Shown here piece by piece: positions 21,901 to 32,589 of a stretch of DNA of 64,000 nt. The notes under the pieces are model-generated. The model searched no databases, had not been told where the DNA came from, and saw only the letters and a program-made list of their open reading frames with translations. Source of the stretch: Fomitopsis serialis (lineage: Eukaryota > Basidiomycota > Agaricomycetes > Polyporales > Fomitopsidaceae); NCBI RefSeq assembly GCF_022376445.1, contig NW_025955165.1, forward strand, positions 1-64,000, read 5' to 3'. Each line of letters begins with the position of its first letter. Position 1 is the first letter of the stretch. The position numbers and the translations under genes were made by a program.

Positions 21901-22962
21901 CGAGCGTTCGTCCTCGCGGCTCGGTGCCGATTTCTTCATCACTGTTAGAGTGAGCTGACATGTCGTTATCTAGATGTTAGTAGGTACCTAAAGAAAAGAA
22001 TTTTCGGGCGCGAGCGGGTGATCAGTCCGTCGCGGAGGGTTTATATGTTGAAACGAGAAAGAAATAACACTCAAAAAAATGTGGGAAATCCGGGTTCGGT
22101 GACGCGAGCGTTAGCGGGTAAAGCGGTGGCGAGCGTCGGTGAAGTCGGAAAACACTAGAAGCAGGCGAGAGCGGGCGGATAGCGGATGAGTGGGCAAATA
22201 CTCGTCTCGTTGCTTGGGCTTCTGCCCGGCGTAGGTACAGTATTTATACATGAGTGAATAAAGACCGAATCGAGCGAGAACGTGAGTGATGTAAGCGAAG
22301 TGAGTCATAGTACAAAGGATGAGTGGCAAGCTGTGGCACAGGCCGCCACTCGGGCTGCCACTGCTGCCACTCCGAGGACAGCCACGAACGGATACGGAAT
22401 GAGTCTAGACCGGGTCGTGGATGAGTAAGTAAAAGTGAGTGGAAAGCGGAATGAAAGGAAAATAAAATGTTTATTCGTACAGCGGACGAGCGCTTGAGCG
22501 ATCGTACCTCAGCGCTTGTGAGATGTAGCCGGCGCCTGCGGCGCTACCCTTACATCAGCGCAGCAGACGCAGTCAGCGAGTGGACTATATCTGACCTTCG
22601 ATGCCGCCGTCACCGGGAACGGCAGTCAGGTCTGCACAGAGAACGTCAATCAGTAACGAACATCTGGGTGGGTAGACGATGTCTGACCGTCGCCGACCGT
22701 GGTCCAGGAAGGTGCTAGGCAACACGAAGACCAGGTCAAACGTCAGACATGATGCATGGTAGAATGTTCAAGAGTATGTACCGCGCTTTTCAAGGTCTAT
22801 GGCAAGACAGTAGATTAGTACAGCAAGACGACTCAAGCAGACATTAAATTACTGACCTTCATGGCGAGGGAAGTGAATTGTGTCACTGGGGCGTGCTGGC
22901 GCAGCAGTGGCGACCTCGAATAGGACACAGGCTAGAACAACGAAAGGAGCGGTGAACTTCAT
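12942..22962 (-). CDS. Secreted kexin-type peptide precursor, copy 1 (retrotransposon in intron 4)
   Basis: Six exons sum to 86 codons plus stop: 22962-22857, 22796-22782, 22714-22688, 22631-22596, 13076-13020 and 12961-12942. Exon 1 is a signal peptide (MKFTAPFVVLACVLFEVATA) plus a short pro-segment ending PRHE. Exon 2 is a 15-nt exon encoding DLEKR, a kexin-type cleavage site. Exons 3-6 encode APSWTTVGD, DLTAVPGDGGIE, a DVTARGP...HSVE unit and DVTARS before the stop. Every intron is phase 1, so each internal exon is symmetric. Intron 4 contains the whole 9.4 kb Gypsy element, whose transcription runs in the same direction, so read-through or premature polyadenylation may silence the gene. 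The exon edges match sister copies at 47.6 and 50.3 kb, which supports the model. Function unknown. Confidence 0.72.
13104..13108 (+). repeat. Target-site duplication TCAGC (left copy)
   Basis: TCAGC directly abuts the left LTR and is repeated at 22555-22559 beyond the right LTR, the 5-bp duplication expected of Ty3/Gypsy integrases. Confidence 0.85.
13109..13583 (-). repeat. 3' LTR of the Gypsy element
   Basis: 475 bp, TG...CA ends, apparently identical to 22080-22554 (constant offset of 8971 bp). Confidence 0.92.
13594..13616 (-). promoter_or_regulatory. Perfect hairpin beside the 3' LTR, near the expected polypurine tract
   Basis: AAGACTTGTC, loop CAT, GACAAGTCTT: a perfect 10-bp stem with a 3-nt loop, 10 bp inside the 3' LTR. 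On the element's sense strand it is followed by purine-rich CTTGGAGGGCGAA immediately before the LTR, the likely polypurine tract priming plus-strand synthesis. Confidence 0.55.
13635..14426 (-). other. In-frame accessory domain at the Gypsy 3' end, with its own well-placed ATG
   Basis: The last 263 residues of the polyprotein start at an ATG in the context GTCACCATGA (14424-14426) and read MTASVNPRQYTADDRIRWDRY. Features are FPGDPPEGY, an RG-rich patch (RYGRGRSRGAPRGGLGG) and an acidic end (DDIDLSMTDDFDDED). The region between chromodomain and this ATG looks degenerate (Ser/His/Thr-rich). It may be translated separately from a subgenomic or spliced RNA, or simply as a polyprotein tail. RG repeats suggest nucleic-acid binding by composition only. 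Confidence 0.45.
13635..21961 (-). CDS. Gag-Pol polyprotein with chromodomain and C-terminal extension
   Basis: Exon A (21961-20555, 469 residues) is an acidic, Ser-rich N-terminal Gag region. A 44-nt GT..AG intron (20554-20511) shifts frame into exon B (20510-13635), giving about 2760 residues. In order: Gag core (TPFVWDGKPDLDLFDHWVYE), zinc knuckle CFECKDTGHEARNC, aspartic protease VRALLDTGC, reverse transcriptase with VYLDDIVIYS, RNase H starting VTDASLTGASG with TDHKALEYI, and integrase with an HHCC finger (HAHSVLAHLG...CRTCGVC). The integrase D,D,E residues are in SIGIDFVGPLP, ISDRDTLFTS and HPQTDGATERANR. A chromodomain follows (WVVDRIVSHSG, FLVRWSTGDETWVPY). About 360 residues of Ser/Gly/Arg-rich extension complete it. 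No stop interrupts the enzymatic regions. If the 44-nt segment is not spliced, frameshifting would be needed. Confidence 0.92.
22080..22554 (-). repeat. 5' LTR of the Gypsy element
   Basis: 475 bp, starts TGTGGG after an A-run and ends TTACA. It should hold the element's promoter. Confidence 0.92.
22555..22559 (+). repeat. Target-site duplication TCAGC (right copy)
   Basis: Pairs with 13104-13108. Confidence 0.85.
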
Positions 22963-23028
22963 ACTGATGCGAAGATGCAAGTTGAGGAACAACAGGAGTG
23001 CGATGGTCGAGTAGCATTCTCAGCTCTG

Positions 23029-23076
23029 CTTTTATCCCATACACGCAAGCGCCCACGGCGTACCTTCTCCGACGAG
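23029..23076 (-). promoter_or_regulatory. Conserved promoter block of peptide precursor copy 1
   Basis: On the minus strand CGTCGGAGAAGGTACGCCG is followed by GTGTATGGGATAAAAGC, with the ATAAAAG TATA-like core about 75 bp upstream of the ATG at 22962. The same block lies in front of copies at 45.4, 47.5 and 50.2 kb and, more divergent, at 43.4 kb. Confidence 0.65.
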
Positions 23077-24950
23077 TTTACCCATGTTTTCAACAACTTC
23101 GCGTCGCCCGAGCTCAGTGCTGTCTATCCGCAGTGAGACATAAAGCTCCCCGACACTGGTTTTGCCGTTCGCTGTACGGTCACGGAAGCCCTATCACAGG
23201 AACGAATTGATGGTTTCTCAGCACAGGTGAGCATGTCTACACACGATGCCCTAACAATTTGTGGAACGTACGCTCGAGAGCGGGCATGTACGAGACGTGC
23301 CATCTCTGTTCACTCGCATCTACTTGACCGCGCCGAGGCCCTAGATCAGCACTCGGTTCTCAGGCTGACGGTGTCGCCTGCGAGGCTACGTAGTAGCCGA
23401 AAGAAGGGTCCCGCCTTCTCGACTAGGCACGACTCATTGGGTTTGTGATTGCTCTGCTGGAGCATTGACATTTTGACTATGTAGGAGGAGTCTGAGCACG
23501 GCGAATAAATGTCAATAACAGCCCTCGGACGGACGTAACACATCCCTGTTGATCGGCCGGGGGAGCTTGAGAACATGGGATTTTGGCCTAACCAAACACT
23601 GCTAAGTACCGTCTGCTGCCGATGCGGGGCTTAGCATCAGCTGACGGCTCATGCAGTGCTGGCGGCTGGCATTACCTTTTCAACAGACAGTGACCCGACT
23701 CAGGATGTATCCATATTTACTCGGTGGTATCGCAGACTGTCTGCATGGCCATCCTATCAAGCAGTGTTAGTATGCATCGAAGAACGAGACCCCAGCCTGC
23801 CATTACGGAAATCTACACAACCGTCAATTGTTGAATAAGTAAGGCTCATCAACGAAACTAGACGTTACTCGCCTTGCTGATCACTGACAGTGATTGACGA
23901 TGGGGGTAGTCGTCGGTCCATCGCTCAACCATGGCCGGCACTAGTGCCGACATGACAGGGCGCATCAGAATTCAATACGCATCACATCCTTGCGCCGGTC
24001 TCAGAACGGCCTGGACATGTACTGTAGTGATATTATTTAAACCTCAGATCTAGTTGCATGAACGGTCTCACTATGGTCTGACTGGGCGGTACCAAGTCCC
24101 ATGATCCGTGGAAATTGTGCATGCAGGGCGATCCACTGGCTGGTGTGACAAACAAGATGAAGTGGCCTGTGGGTGTCGGATAGACGGCCACGATTACATA
24201 GAGGACATCAGAGGCTGGTCCACCGGAGGGCGGCCGCGGACACGCGTGACAGGGAGCTTGACACGATCACGCGACTTTAGCCATGCGTGACAGGACGCGC
24301 TGGATTTGGATCCTTACTTCCTCCTCATCAGGTTATTGCGCGTCGATCTCTCTCAAATTTGAAGGACTGCCTACGTATACACGGATTACAGTTGTGAGTC
24401 AAACAGGTACTCTTCAGGGATTGAACTCGTGCTTGGCAGCTTGCCACATACTAGTTAGCGCGGATGCCTTGAGAGCTTCCATCGCGAAATTGGGAACAGA
24501 CTGGCAACGGTCTGGTACGGCAAAACAATGGATGATCACATATAACAGAAGTAACAGGCTGCCCGCAAATTTGAACTAGGTTTCTTTTGCCTAGCAGAAC
24601 TTGTTCATAGACGTATCAGGCTGTCTGTACTCAACAGGGTGATAGTAAGTGGTCATAAACCACTAGGGCTTCAAGTGACTGGCTGCTATATGCCAGACTA
24701 ATGCGGGCTCACCATAAGTAGAACGTACTTCAACACTCTGGTCTGTTCACGAAGCCCTGATGCTTGTATGAGACCGATAGTTCATGTTGTATTGGCCGGT
24801 TGCGCACTATACCCTCAAGGCGGTTGTTGCTCGTACTGGCACGTAGCCATGCGCGAACCTCTAAGATCTCGCTGGGTACAAGTTTCAAGTATATATATTG
24901 ATAGTCGCCCTCTCGATCCTTAATCTAACTAAGTACGTTGCATTCGACAT
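23077..24950. other. Intergenic; first ~400 bp are an inverted duplicate of 49.5-50.2 kb
   Basis: About 23220-23460 matches, in reverse complement, parts of 47.0-47.1 and 49.45-49.6 kb (for example the CTACGTAGCCTCGCAGGCGA word at 49511-49530). Around 24240-24300 lies another shared motif, CACGCATGGCTAAAGTCGCG in reverse, also at 46.65 and 48.63 kb. No protein gene recognised in 23.5-24.9 kb. Confidence 0.5.
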
Positions 24951-24954
24951 CTAC

Positions 24955-25460
24955 AGAGTGTTCGCCACCGTGACCGGACCTGCGCAACTGCCCGCAGCGA
25001 TCTGAGCTTCGTTCGCGACCTGCTTTGTGGCACGCTTTCCGAAGATCCGTCTAGCATCAGCTCCCCGCGAGGACAACCCCGGCAAGTCAAAGCCCGCCGA
25101 CCATGAGCCCGACGACCCACGGCCACCCGCTCAACGAGCACGAGCCTGCCGACCACTTGCTCGACAAGCCCAAGCCCGCCGCGGGCCATTATAGCAGGTA
25201 AGTCGCCCACGTCTCGTCGATTCCCACGAAGATGACCCCGACAAGCCAGAGCCCGCCGACCACGAGCTCGACGAGCACGAGATCGACGAGCACCCGCTGG
25301 ACGAGCACCATCCTAGCGAGTACTGCCCCGGAGATCCCTCGCCCAAACGCGAGGCGCAATTGAAAGCCCGCCAACAACGCGCCCAACGACGACCCTCGTG
25401 TTGCTCGTTAGTCCACCCGCCCGCCTGCTCGCGCTCGTTCCAACGTTCGTCCACACATCC
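24955..25460 (+). other. Asp/Glu/His-rich low-complexity open stretch
   Basis: The plus strand contains repeated GACGAGCACGAG-like words. One plus frame reads EPADHELDEHEIDEHPLDEH and ends with a basic ALKARQQRAQRR-like segment. A donor-like GTAAGT is at 25198. The complementary frames are also long and open. There is no recognisable domain. It may be a degenerate exon of a repetitive protein or purely compositional. Confidence 0.3.
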
Positions 25461-25465
25461 ACCCA

Positions 25466-26493
25466 CTATGATGTGAGGCCATCATAATACCTGATGAATG
25501 ACACGCTTACCGGGTCCACTATGCGAAACATCCACGAGCAAGGACAGATGTTTTGGGCGTTGCCATGATGAGGGGAGCAAGTCAAGAGCAAGCAATAGGC
25601 AGCCACGTTCAAAAGGCTCACCTCAGATGGTTGAGACTCCGAGATCACGATTGTCACTGCCAAGACGACCGCAAATAACGACGGATTGATATCGCGAAGC
25701 AACCCATGCATGGTTACCTGAATCAGTCCGTAGATCGCCCGAGCTGTCCGAGACTCGCTCTGCAGCACGCAGAGTAGCCGGCCAGCCTCTGACATATCCG
25801 AGAGCTCGCTTGACAAGGATCCAAAAGAAGTGAGCAGCGAGTTGCTACTCTTTGCCGGCTTGCAGCGCAATTGCAGCTGCTGATTGAGTCGAGGGAGGCC
25901 TGCGGCCGGTGACATGTGTCCCTGTCCGAGTCATACGCAATCAATCCATACTGAATATCCACATACCTTCAAGGAATCTTCGTTCACTGAGTGAAGGCGA
26001 GAAGCTACTGTCAACAATGTGTGGAGGACATGATGGGGCGCACATACTTATAGTAGTATTTCCCAACTTGAGTCGATTACCCGGCGGTAGACCACCGTGA
26101 CCGATACTCCGCGAGAACATCGACGAAGACGAAGGCGCCACCATGGCAGTCAGCACTTCGGCACGACGAGCTTCTGTTATATACCTTGTACTACCCGCCC
26201 ATGACGTGCGCGCATGTTGTAGGCGGGTCGAACACTTATCAGTCTGACGGATTTCCGCACACAGTTGGACTTACCTAGCGGGCCACAGCCCACAGCTTGT
26301 CGAAATGATAACAAGAATATGTGGACATCGCCAGGGTCAAACAGATGGACGTTAGAGGAGCAGGCGACGAGAACGCTGTTCTCTGGAGATCAGCACATAA
26401 CAGGTCGATATGAAGACGGGCAGCCCTCCGCCAGACCGATAGCGGACTTACAATGCAGGTTTCTGAGGTACAATAAGCCACCATCTTTCTCAC
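25466..26493 (-). CDS. Possible multi-exon hypothetical protein
   Basis: The best coding signal is about 25895-25620 on the minus strand: LSSELSDMSEAGRLLCVLQS, then RTARAIYGLIQVTMHGLLRD, then a hydrophobic segment SLFAVVLAVTIVISE that could be a membrane helix. The block is bounded by a plausible acceptor near 25897 and donor GTGAGC near 25620. Possible upstream pieces are an exon starting MAPSSSSMFSRSIGHGG near 26142 and one at 26493 starting MRKMVAYCTSETC. I could not join them into a single phase-consistent model. No family recognised; the true boundaries and even the reality of the gene are uncertain. Confidence 0.3.
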
Positions 26494-26917
26494 GATGGAC
26501 CAGATGTATCAGGCAATAACGCCGTTGCGCAAATTCCGCGATGTCTGTCTCAGGCCTTACAGCTTCCGGTATCTCGACGCATGCGGTGCGTCACGACGTC
26601 TGGCCAAACCAGCGGTGCAGAAATTCGTAGTACACAAACTCCCAGCGCGATTTCCCTTTTCAAAGCTGTCACTTACAGTCCCTTGCAGCTCAGAGAGCCT
26701 CGTATACGGCCTTTGTAGTGACTGTACTACAGATCTCGCCGAGCGCATCTATTCGCGATAACTTGCATATGATTACTATCGGACGTCTTTTCTCAGGTTG
26801 GGGATCCCATGCTCACTGAGAGCGGGTCATCTGCCTGATGTCTCGACTGGGCCATTGCCTTGGGAAAGGTCGGGAGTTCATATGTACCTGCGACCTCACC
26901 TACTACGATCTAGCATC

Positions 26918-28164
26918 ATGGCCGCCCTTCCACCCGTGTTGCAATCGTCACTGGAGCAGCGCAAGGGATTGGCTTGAGCATCGCGCTCAGGCTAGCGGAC
27001 GACGGACTGGACGTTGCGGTGAACGACATCGTGTCAAGGCAAGCAAGCTGCAAGAGGTCGTGTCGCTAATCCGAGCGAAAGGCGGGCGATCTCTAGCTTT
27101 ACCAGGCGATGTGTCCAATGAAGACGACGTCAAGGCGATGACCGCGAAAGTGGTCGAAGAGCTCGGAGGCATAGACGTGGTACGCGGTCATGTGTCCGTA
27201 CACAGAGCCACTCCGATCCATTGAGACGCTTTCTACGCCAGATGATAGCTAACGCAGGAATCGCGCTGCACAAGCCTTTCTCGACAGTGCGACATCCATT
27301 TATGCATGCGCCGAGTGTCCCACACGCTGATAATCACGCCCACAGCAACTACCGAAGAGTGGGAGCGCGTCGTATCCATCAACCTCCGGGCGTCATGTTG
27401 TGTTACAGATATGCCGCAGTACAAATGGTCAAGCAAGGTCGCGGTGGCAGGATAATTGGTTAGATGGCGCAATGTCGTGGGTACAGTGCGATAGCTAAAC
27501 GAGTCGGTTCACAGGTGCGAGCTCCCAGGCTGGAAGGATCGGTAAAAAGTGTGATATATCTGACTCGGACTGACCTGCTAACATCTCGGTTTTCCTGGAC
27601 AGGTACTACCAGCCTAGCTGCATACAGTGCGACGAAGTTCGCCGTCCGTGGTCTGACTCAAACCGTCGGTAAGCACCAGACCTACGGCTCTCACGATTAC
27701 CTTGATGCAGACACAGCACTACGTAGCCCTCGAGCTAGCTCCGCACAAAATCACGGTGAACGCATATGCGCCAGGGTTCATCATAACAGATCTAGGTGCG
27801 TCCGTCCATATGAACGACTGTGGTCGTTCTGACGTCGGCTCGGCCCCAGCCTACCATCCGGACGATGAGAAGAATGGAGGCAAGCCTGGCTCAACGGTCA
27901 AGAAGGTGCGCATGGATGGCTGAATCTTCGTACTACGTGATTCATCGTCCGCTTCCTACAGCTCTTCGGACTACCACCAGATTGTCCTGAATCCGGGCCC
28001 GAGACGGTGGCAAGTATGGTATCCTACCTGGCCAGCCCCGAATCGCACTTCGTAACAGGTCCGTCAGCGATGGACGCCCTACCACTTTGGACGGGAGACT
28101 TACTGGTTATGAACCTTCCTCAGGACAGACGATCTTGGTCAACGGCGGCAGTCTCATGGATTGA
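26918..28164 (+). CDS. Short-chain dehydrogenase/reductase, acetoin/diacetyl-reductase-like, frameshifted
   Basis: A multi-exon SDR with Rossmann motif VAIVTGAAQGIGLSIALRLA, then LQEVVSLIRAKGGRSLALPG, DVSNEDDVKAM, and the NAG motif MIANAGIALHKPF. The active-site YxxxK follows in LAAYSATKFAVRGL (Tyr and Lys present), and then APHKITVNAYAPGFIITD and C-terminal GQTILVNGGSLMD. SDRs of this type use NAD(P)H to reduce small ketones; the exact substrate is not determinable here. At least three one-base deletions break the frame: near 26936 (start to Rossmann), near 27036 (DIVS to KASKL) and near 27398 (INLR to GVMLCY). Each would be repaired by lengthening a short homopolymer by one base. Introns are 45-60 nt. 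Either a young pseudogene or assembly error; I favour the latter. Confidence 0.75.
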
Positions 28165-28403
28165 TCTGGGTTCCTGTGATACCCACTCTGACGTCGGTAT
28201 ATATGCTAATGTATTGGGAAGATCGTGATAAGTTACTACTACAACTCCGCAGCCGTCCGTCCGTCTATGTCGCTAGATGCATGGTAAGTACACGCTGAAC
28301 CGGCCATCAGCAGCCGCGAACGCAGTAGGGTCAGGTAAGATTGATAAGGCTATAAGAGTAACTCAAGAACGAAGACATGCAACGACAGGACGACGACGTG
28401 GGA

Positions 28404-31400
28404 CTATGCGGCTGTCTTCGCGTCGATGCTATACCCGCTCGCCTGTACAGGCGCAGGGGTGTGCGCACCGGACGTCATTGGGGTCATCACGCCTTTCGAG
28501 ACGTTGTTCCAGAAAGTGGAGGTATTAGGGGAGAGGATGGCGGGGGTTTCGGGTCGCGACACTGCTGGCGTGTTTGCCTGTGTGTTCGCCTGCGACCGGT
28601 TGTGTGCCATGTGCGCGCGGACGAGGTGACCGGCGGCGAGGGCGCTGATAAGTGACAGCTCGCCAGCCATGACTGCAGACGCGATGATGCGGGCAAGTTG
28701 TTGCGCGTTCTGACCAGGGTTTGTCGGGTGCGCGCCCTTGACGCCGAGCATTTCAGTACAGCTTGTTGGGGGCAAGACAGTGCCGCCACCAACAGTGCCG
28801 ACCTCAATGCAAGGCATAGTGACCGTGACAGCAAGTCTTCGCCGCCGTTAGTCCTTAACAAAGACATCAGGAAACGCAAATATTAGTGTTCAATGCAAAC
28901 TCACGCCTCCATAAGTGTCATGCACTGTGAGCTCTCGACGTTCTGCGCTGGTCCTGACCAGTCGCCAAGAAGATCGCGTGAGGATGTTCGCTGCATGCGC
29001 GTTGAACCCACCAATGGAAGCTGCCATAGCACTTCCAACAGGTTCTTCTTCGTGTTCAGGTTGCATAACGCGTCGACTGTCGTCTTCAACACAGACTTGA
29101 CGACCTTGCCAGGGATAACCGCCTCAGCGACGATACTCTTGCCACGACCCTCAATCCAGTTGATCGCGGCCGGCTTCTTATCCGTGCAGTAGTTGCCGAG
29201 AGTGCAAGGACGACCATCTCGGGAACTCCTTGGCCATCGTGTCCAGCGCCTTTTCGGTCGCCTTCGAGATCATGTTCATGCCCATCGCATCGCCCGTACG
29301 CGTCGCGAACCGAACGAACAATGTCGTCCTGCCATCGCACATTAATGTTCTGCAGCTTCGCGAAGCGGGACGTCGACTCGAATGCCTCCTTGACGATGGC
29401 TAACCTTCCTGCGACTCAACCCAGGCACGTGCCTGGCTGCGACTGTATTGAGGGAAGTCAATGGCAGGGCCGCGGGTCATGGCGTCGTACGTGAGCACAG
29501 TGGTGACGCCTCCACCAGCATTCAGGGCCTTGCAGCCACGTGAGGTGGACGCGACGAGGGTACCTTCCGCGGTGGCCATAGGGATCGGGAACAGCTCGCC
29601 GTCGATCTTGAGAGGACCGGCGACACCGAGCGGGATGGGCATGTATCCGATGACGTTCTCGCAGCATGCCCCATGACACGCGAGTAGTCGAAGTGGGACA
29701 TAGGTACATCGGAGTACTCGAGCGTCTTCGTCTTCGAGGCGCGCGCTGAGGTGGATGTCAGTCACAGGCCATCAGCATCAAATAGCAGGTTGACTCACAA
29801 ATGAGAGCGCGACGGACATGAACAGCCCGCTCCAAGTCACCAAGCACTTTCTCCAATGCATACGGCGCAATCTTTCCGTTCTGCGCGAGCAAGATGACCT
29901 CCTCGTCGTTCAAGAGCGAGAGCGCCACGGATACCGGCTTTGGTCCATTCTCGAAGATCTCGATGCATTCCTCGAGCGTGCGCGTGGACACACGGCTAGA
30001 CTCCTTCCGGAACGGTGAGCTCTCGGGATCGCTGGTCGGCGAAGACGTCTCAGCAGGAGTGAGGGGAGCACGGATGGCGGCCTCGCGAAGCTTCATGTCA
30101 ATACGATCGAGGTTGAGCGACGGGTGTACGACGGCAGCGCATGCTTTGGCCGCTCAACATGCGCAGGTGGGACCGTAGCGGCTGCCACAAATGTCACAGG
30201 TGCAACAGGCGCATGGATAGCCACAGGCTCGGGGGCGGGCTCGGTCTCTTCAGGCTCCTCCCTCTCAGGCCGTACCCTAGAGCGCACCCGCGAACGGAAG
30301 CGCACGCCCTTGTCACGCACAGCCTTCATCGCAGCCAACCCAGATCCAGCCGCAATGCCACGGAGTAGGTATCCGTTCAGAGCAACGCTCAACCCAAGCA
30401 GAACGACGATCCACTTGGAGAGCACCGGGTCGCCGACAAGGTCAGACCAGCTCGACATGAAGTTCTCGATAGCCTCTGCCTTTGAACCGGAGTGTCTGGC
30501 AGCGGGCAAAATACGAAGGTAGGCAGGAGCAGCGACTTTGACAAGGAGCTCCGACTCCGAGTCAGTCTCGCTGGATTCGAGACCCGCCTTCTCAGCCAAA
30601 GCAAGACTCTTGAGAATGCTCGAGATCGCAGGGCTGGTGATGTCGACAAGGGGAGCAGGTGGGAGCGCGTCAGCCGCTGTGCGCACGGAGTGCTTGTGGT
30701 GGCGGGTGCTCGCGCTAGCAGAGGTCAGGGGAGTGATGAAGTTGAGGATGTGCAGAGTCAAGAACGAAGCGATCTATCATAGTAATCAGTGAGACCCTGC
30801 CGACCCGAAGCAACTAAAACAATAACCACTTACCAGGAGTAGCTTCAGCCTATACATCGGATTCTCATCCGCAGGGTGGACCTTGCCCCCAGGAGTCTCT
30901 GGGAGCAAAGAGCCCTTTACCCCTAGCACAGCAGCGGACAACCTCTCACCAGTCGTCTTCGGTGTCGGCGCATTCGCGGTAGGACGTTTGGATAGTGCAG
31001 GGCGAATTCCACCACTGGTCTGCCCGAGAGAATTCGAGCGAGAGCGGTTCATTTGGCGCACTTTCTTCACACGGCGAACCTATGTGCAAGCATAGCGGGT
31101 CAGTCATACTGCCATAGAGCTGGAGAGACAATTGTGGGATTCACAAGCCAGAGGCGGCGCATCCGCCACCGGGAACAGCCGAGGGATGTCACGCGGGCGA
31201 CATGACACGCGTGACAAGACCCATGACCAGCGGGTGCTCTCTGGAGCGAAACCCAGCGAAGCAAAAGAGCAGGAGCAGCACACTCACCTCTACCATGAGT
31301 GTCAACACCGCTGTATAGATCGTGCAAAGCATCAAGCAATCCATCCCCAGCGCGACCGCCGCGACTGAGCAGAACTCCTTCAGGCCACCGACGCCACTGT

Positions 31401-32589
31401 TCACACCGACGAGGAGCACCGCAATTTCGAGCGCATAGTCTCGGAGAATGAGGTTGCCGACCCGGTCAAGCGCCTCGAGAACGACCTCGCCTGCAGGTAT
31501 CATCCGCCCGTCTTCCTGTGGTTTGAGAGCCTGTGGCTGGGCCAGCACGGCTTTTGCGAGGCGCAAGGGCTTATCGAAACCCACGGTGCATACGAGGAAC
31601 GGGAGAGCCTCCGTCAGTGCGATAGGGTCGAGCGGGATATTCAGATAGCGACAAAGCGGGAGCGTGAAGAGGAAGGAGATCAGGCTCGAGGAAAATATGC
31701 CTGTGCTCAGCCAGAAGTTGGAACCCAGTGCGCGCGACGACAGCCATAGCCGTATGAACGTCGCGTGCATGAGCACGTAGCCGAGGAGGACGACGATGAT
31801 ATCGAGTGAGTCCGCTTTCTATGACATCTGTCAGGATGATTGCAGCAGAAGATAGACGCGCCGTACCTTCGTGAGCTCCCAGAAGCGCAGAATCGTAGCA
31901 TGGACAGCGTAGGCGACCCACTTGCTGCTCTTCATCTCGCCAATGGTTTCTTCGCGCTTCGCGCCGACGAGGTCGTATTCGACATTGTCAACCGTGACCG
32001 ACTTGACTTGGTGAAGAGACGCGAGCCAGTCTTCTCTGGCGCCAGGGACGAAGGACAACGTCAAGACTGAAGCCGAGGAGTCCGCAGAGCGGGTCACGAA
32101 GCACGGGGTAGCAGTCACATTCAAGCCAGGGTAGTAGCAAACAGACGAGTACGAGTCCCCGTTGAGGCCGGTGAGCTGAGAGGGCAAGTGCTCAACGATC
32201 TCCGAGAGTACCGTCGGGTCGACGTTGGAAACGCCTACGCAATGCATATCAGAAGGTGAGTCTGACCATGGACGCAAACCTCTCACCGTCCTCTCCTTGT
32301 CGTCCAGCCTGAAGACAATCTGCTGCAACTCCAAGGCCTTGACGGCATCCTTCGGATGCTTGGCCGCGTCGAGCCAGTCCCGTTGCGTAACTCCGAGCCA
32401 TTCGTCACCGCTCAGCCGGGCATGGGCGGGCCTGACATTGGTAGGGTAGGTGGGCGCGAAGAAGGACGAGTGCTTGATGCCGGAGAGGATGTGGAAGTAG
32501 GCGAGGGTGGCAAGAACGAAGACGAAGACGATGGACTCTATGGGGAAATAGACGTTGTGCGTCGCGAAGGGCCTGGTGAGGGCGCGCAT
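28404..32589 (-). CDS. HMG1: HMG-CoA reductase, with many one-base frameshifts
   Basis: The ER-membrane enzyme of the mevalonate/ergosterol pathway (HMG-CoA + 2 NADPH to mevalonate). The N-terminus ([20 protein letters not shown] at 32589) is followed by a sterol-sensing-type membrane region around 31780-31270 ([35 protein letters not shown]). A linker follows at 31070-30100, then the catalytic domain: [77 protein letters not shown] and GTVGGGTVL. Catalytic Glu, Lys, Asp and His motifs are all present. The C-terminal tail ends at 28404. The catalytic part changes frame at about nine places (near 30150, 29671, 29403, 29218, 29193, 29036, 28977, 28942 and 28830), mostly where GG or GGG on the coding strand seems one G short. 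Conservation between breaks argues for a functional gene with sequence errors. Confidence 0.85.

Larger units (their letters stand above)
13109..22554 (-). mobile_element. Complete Ty3/Gypsy chromodomain LTR retrotransposon
   Basis: A 9446-bp element has two 475-bp LTRs (13109-13583 and 22080-22554), each beginning TGTGGG and ending TTACA, with TCAGC target duplications on both sides. Transcription is right to left, so the 5' LTR is at 22080-22554. I found no difference between the LTRs by eye, which implies a young insertion. One gag-pol frame fills the interior. The sequence just inside the 5' LTR (downward from 22079) is T-rich and shows no tRNA-primer complement that I can name, so the priming mechanism is unclear. 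Confidence 0.93.
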
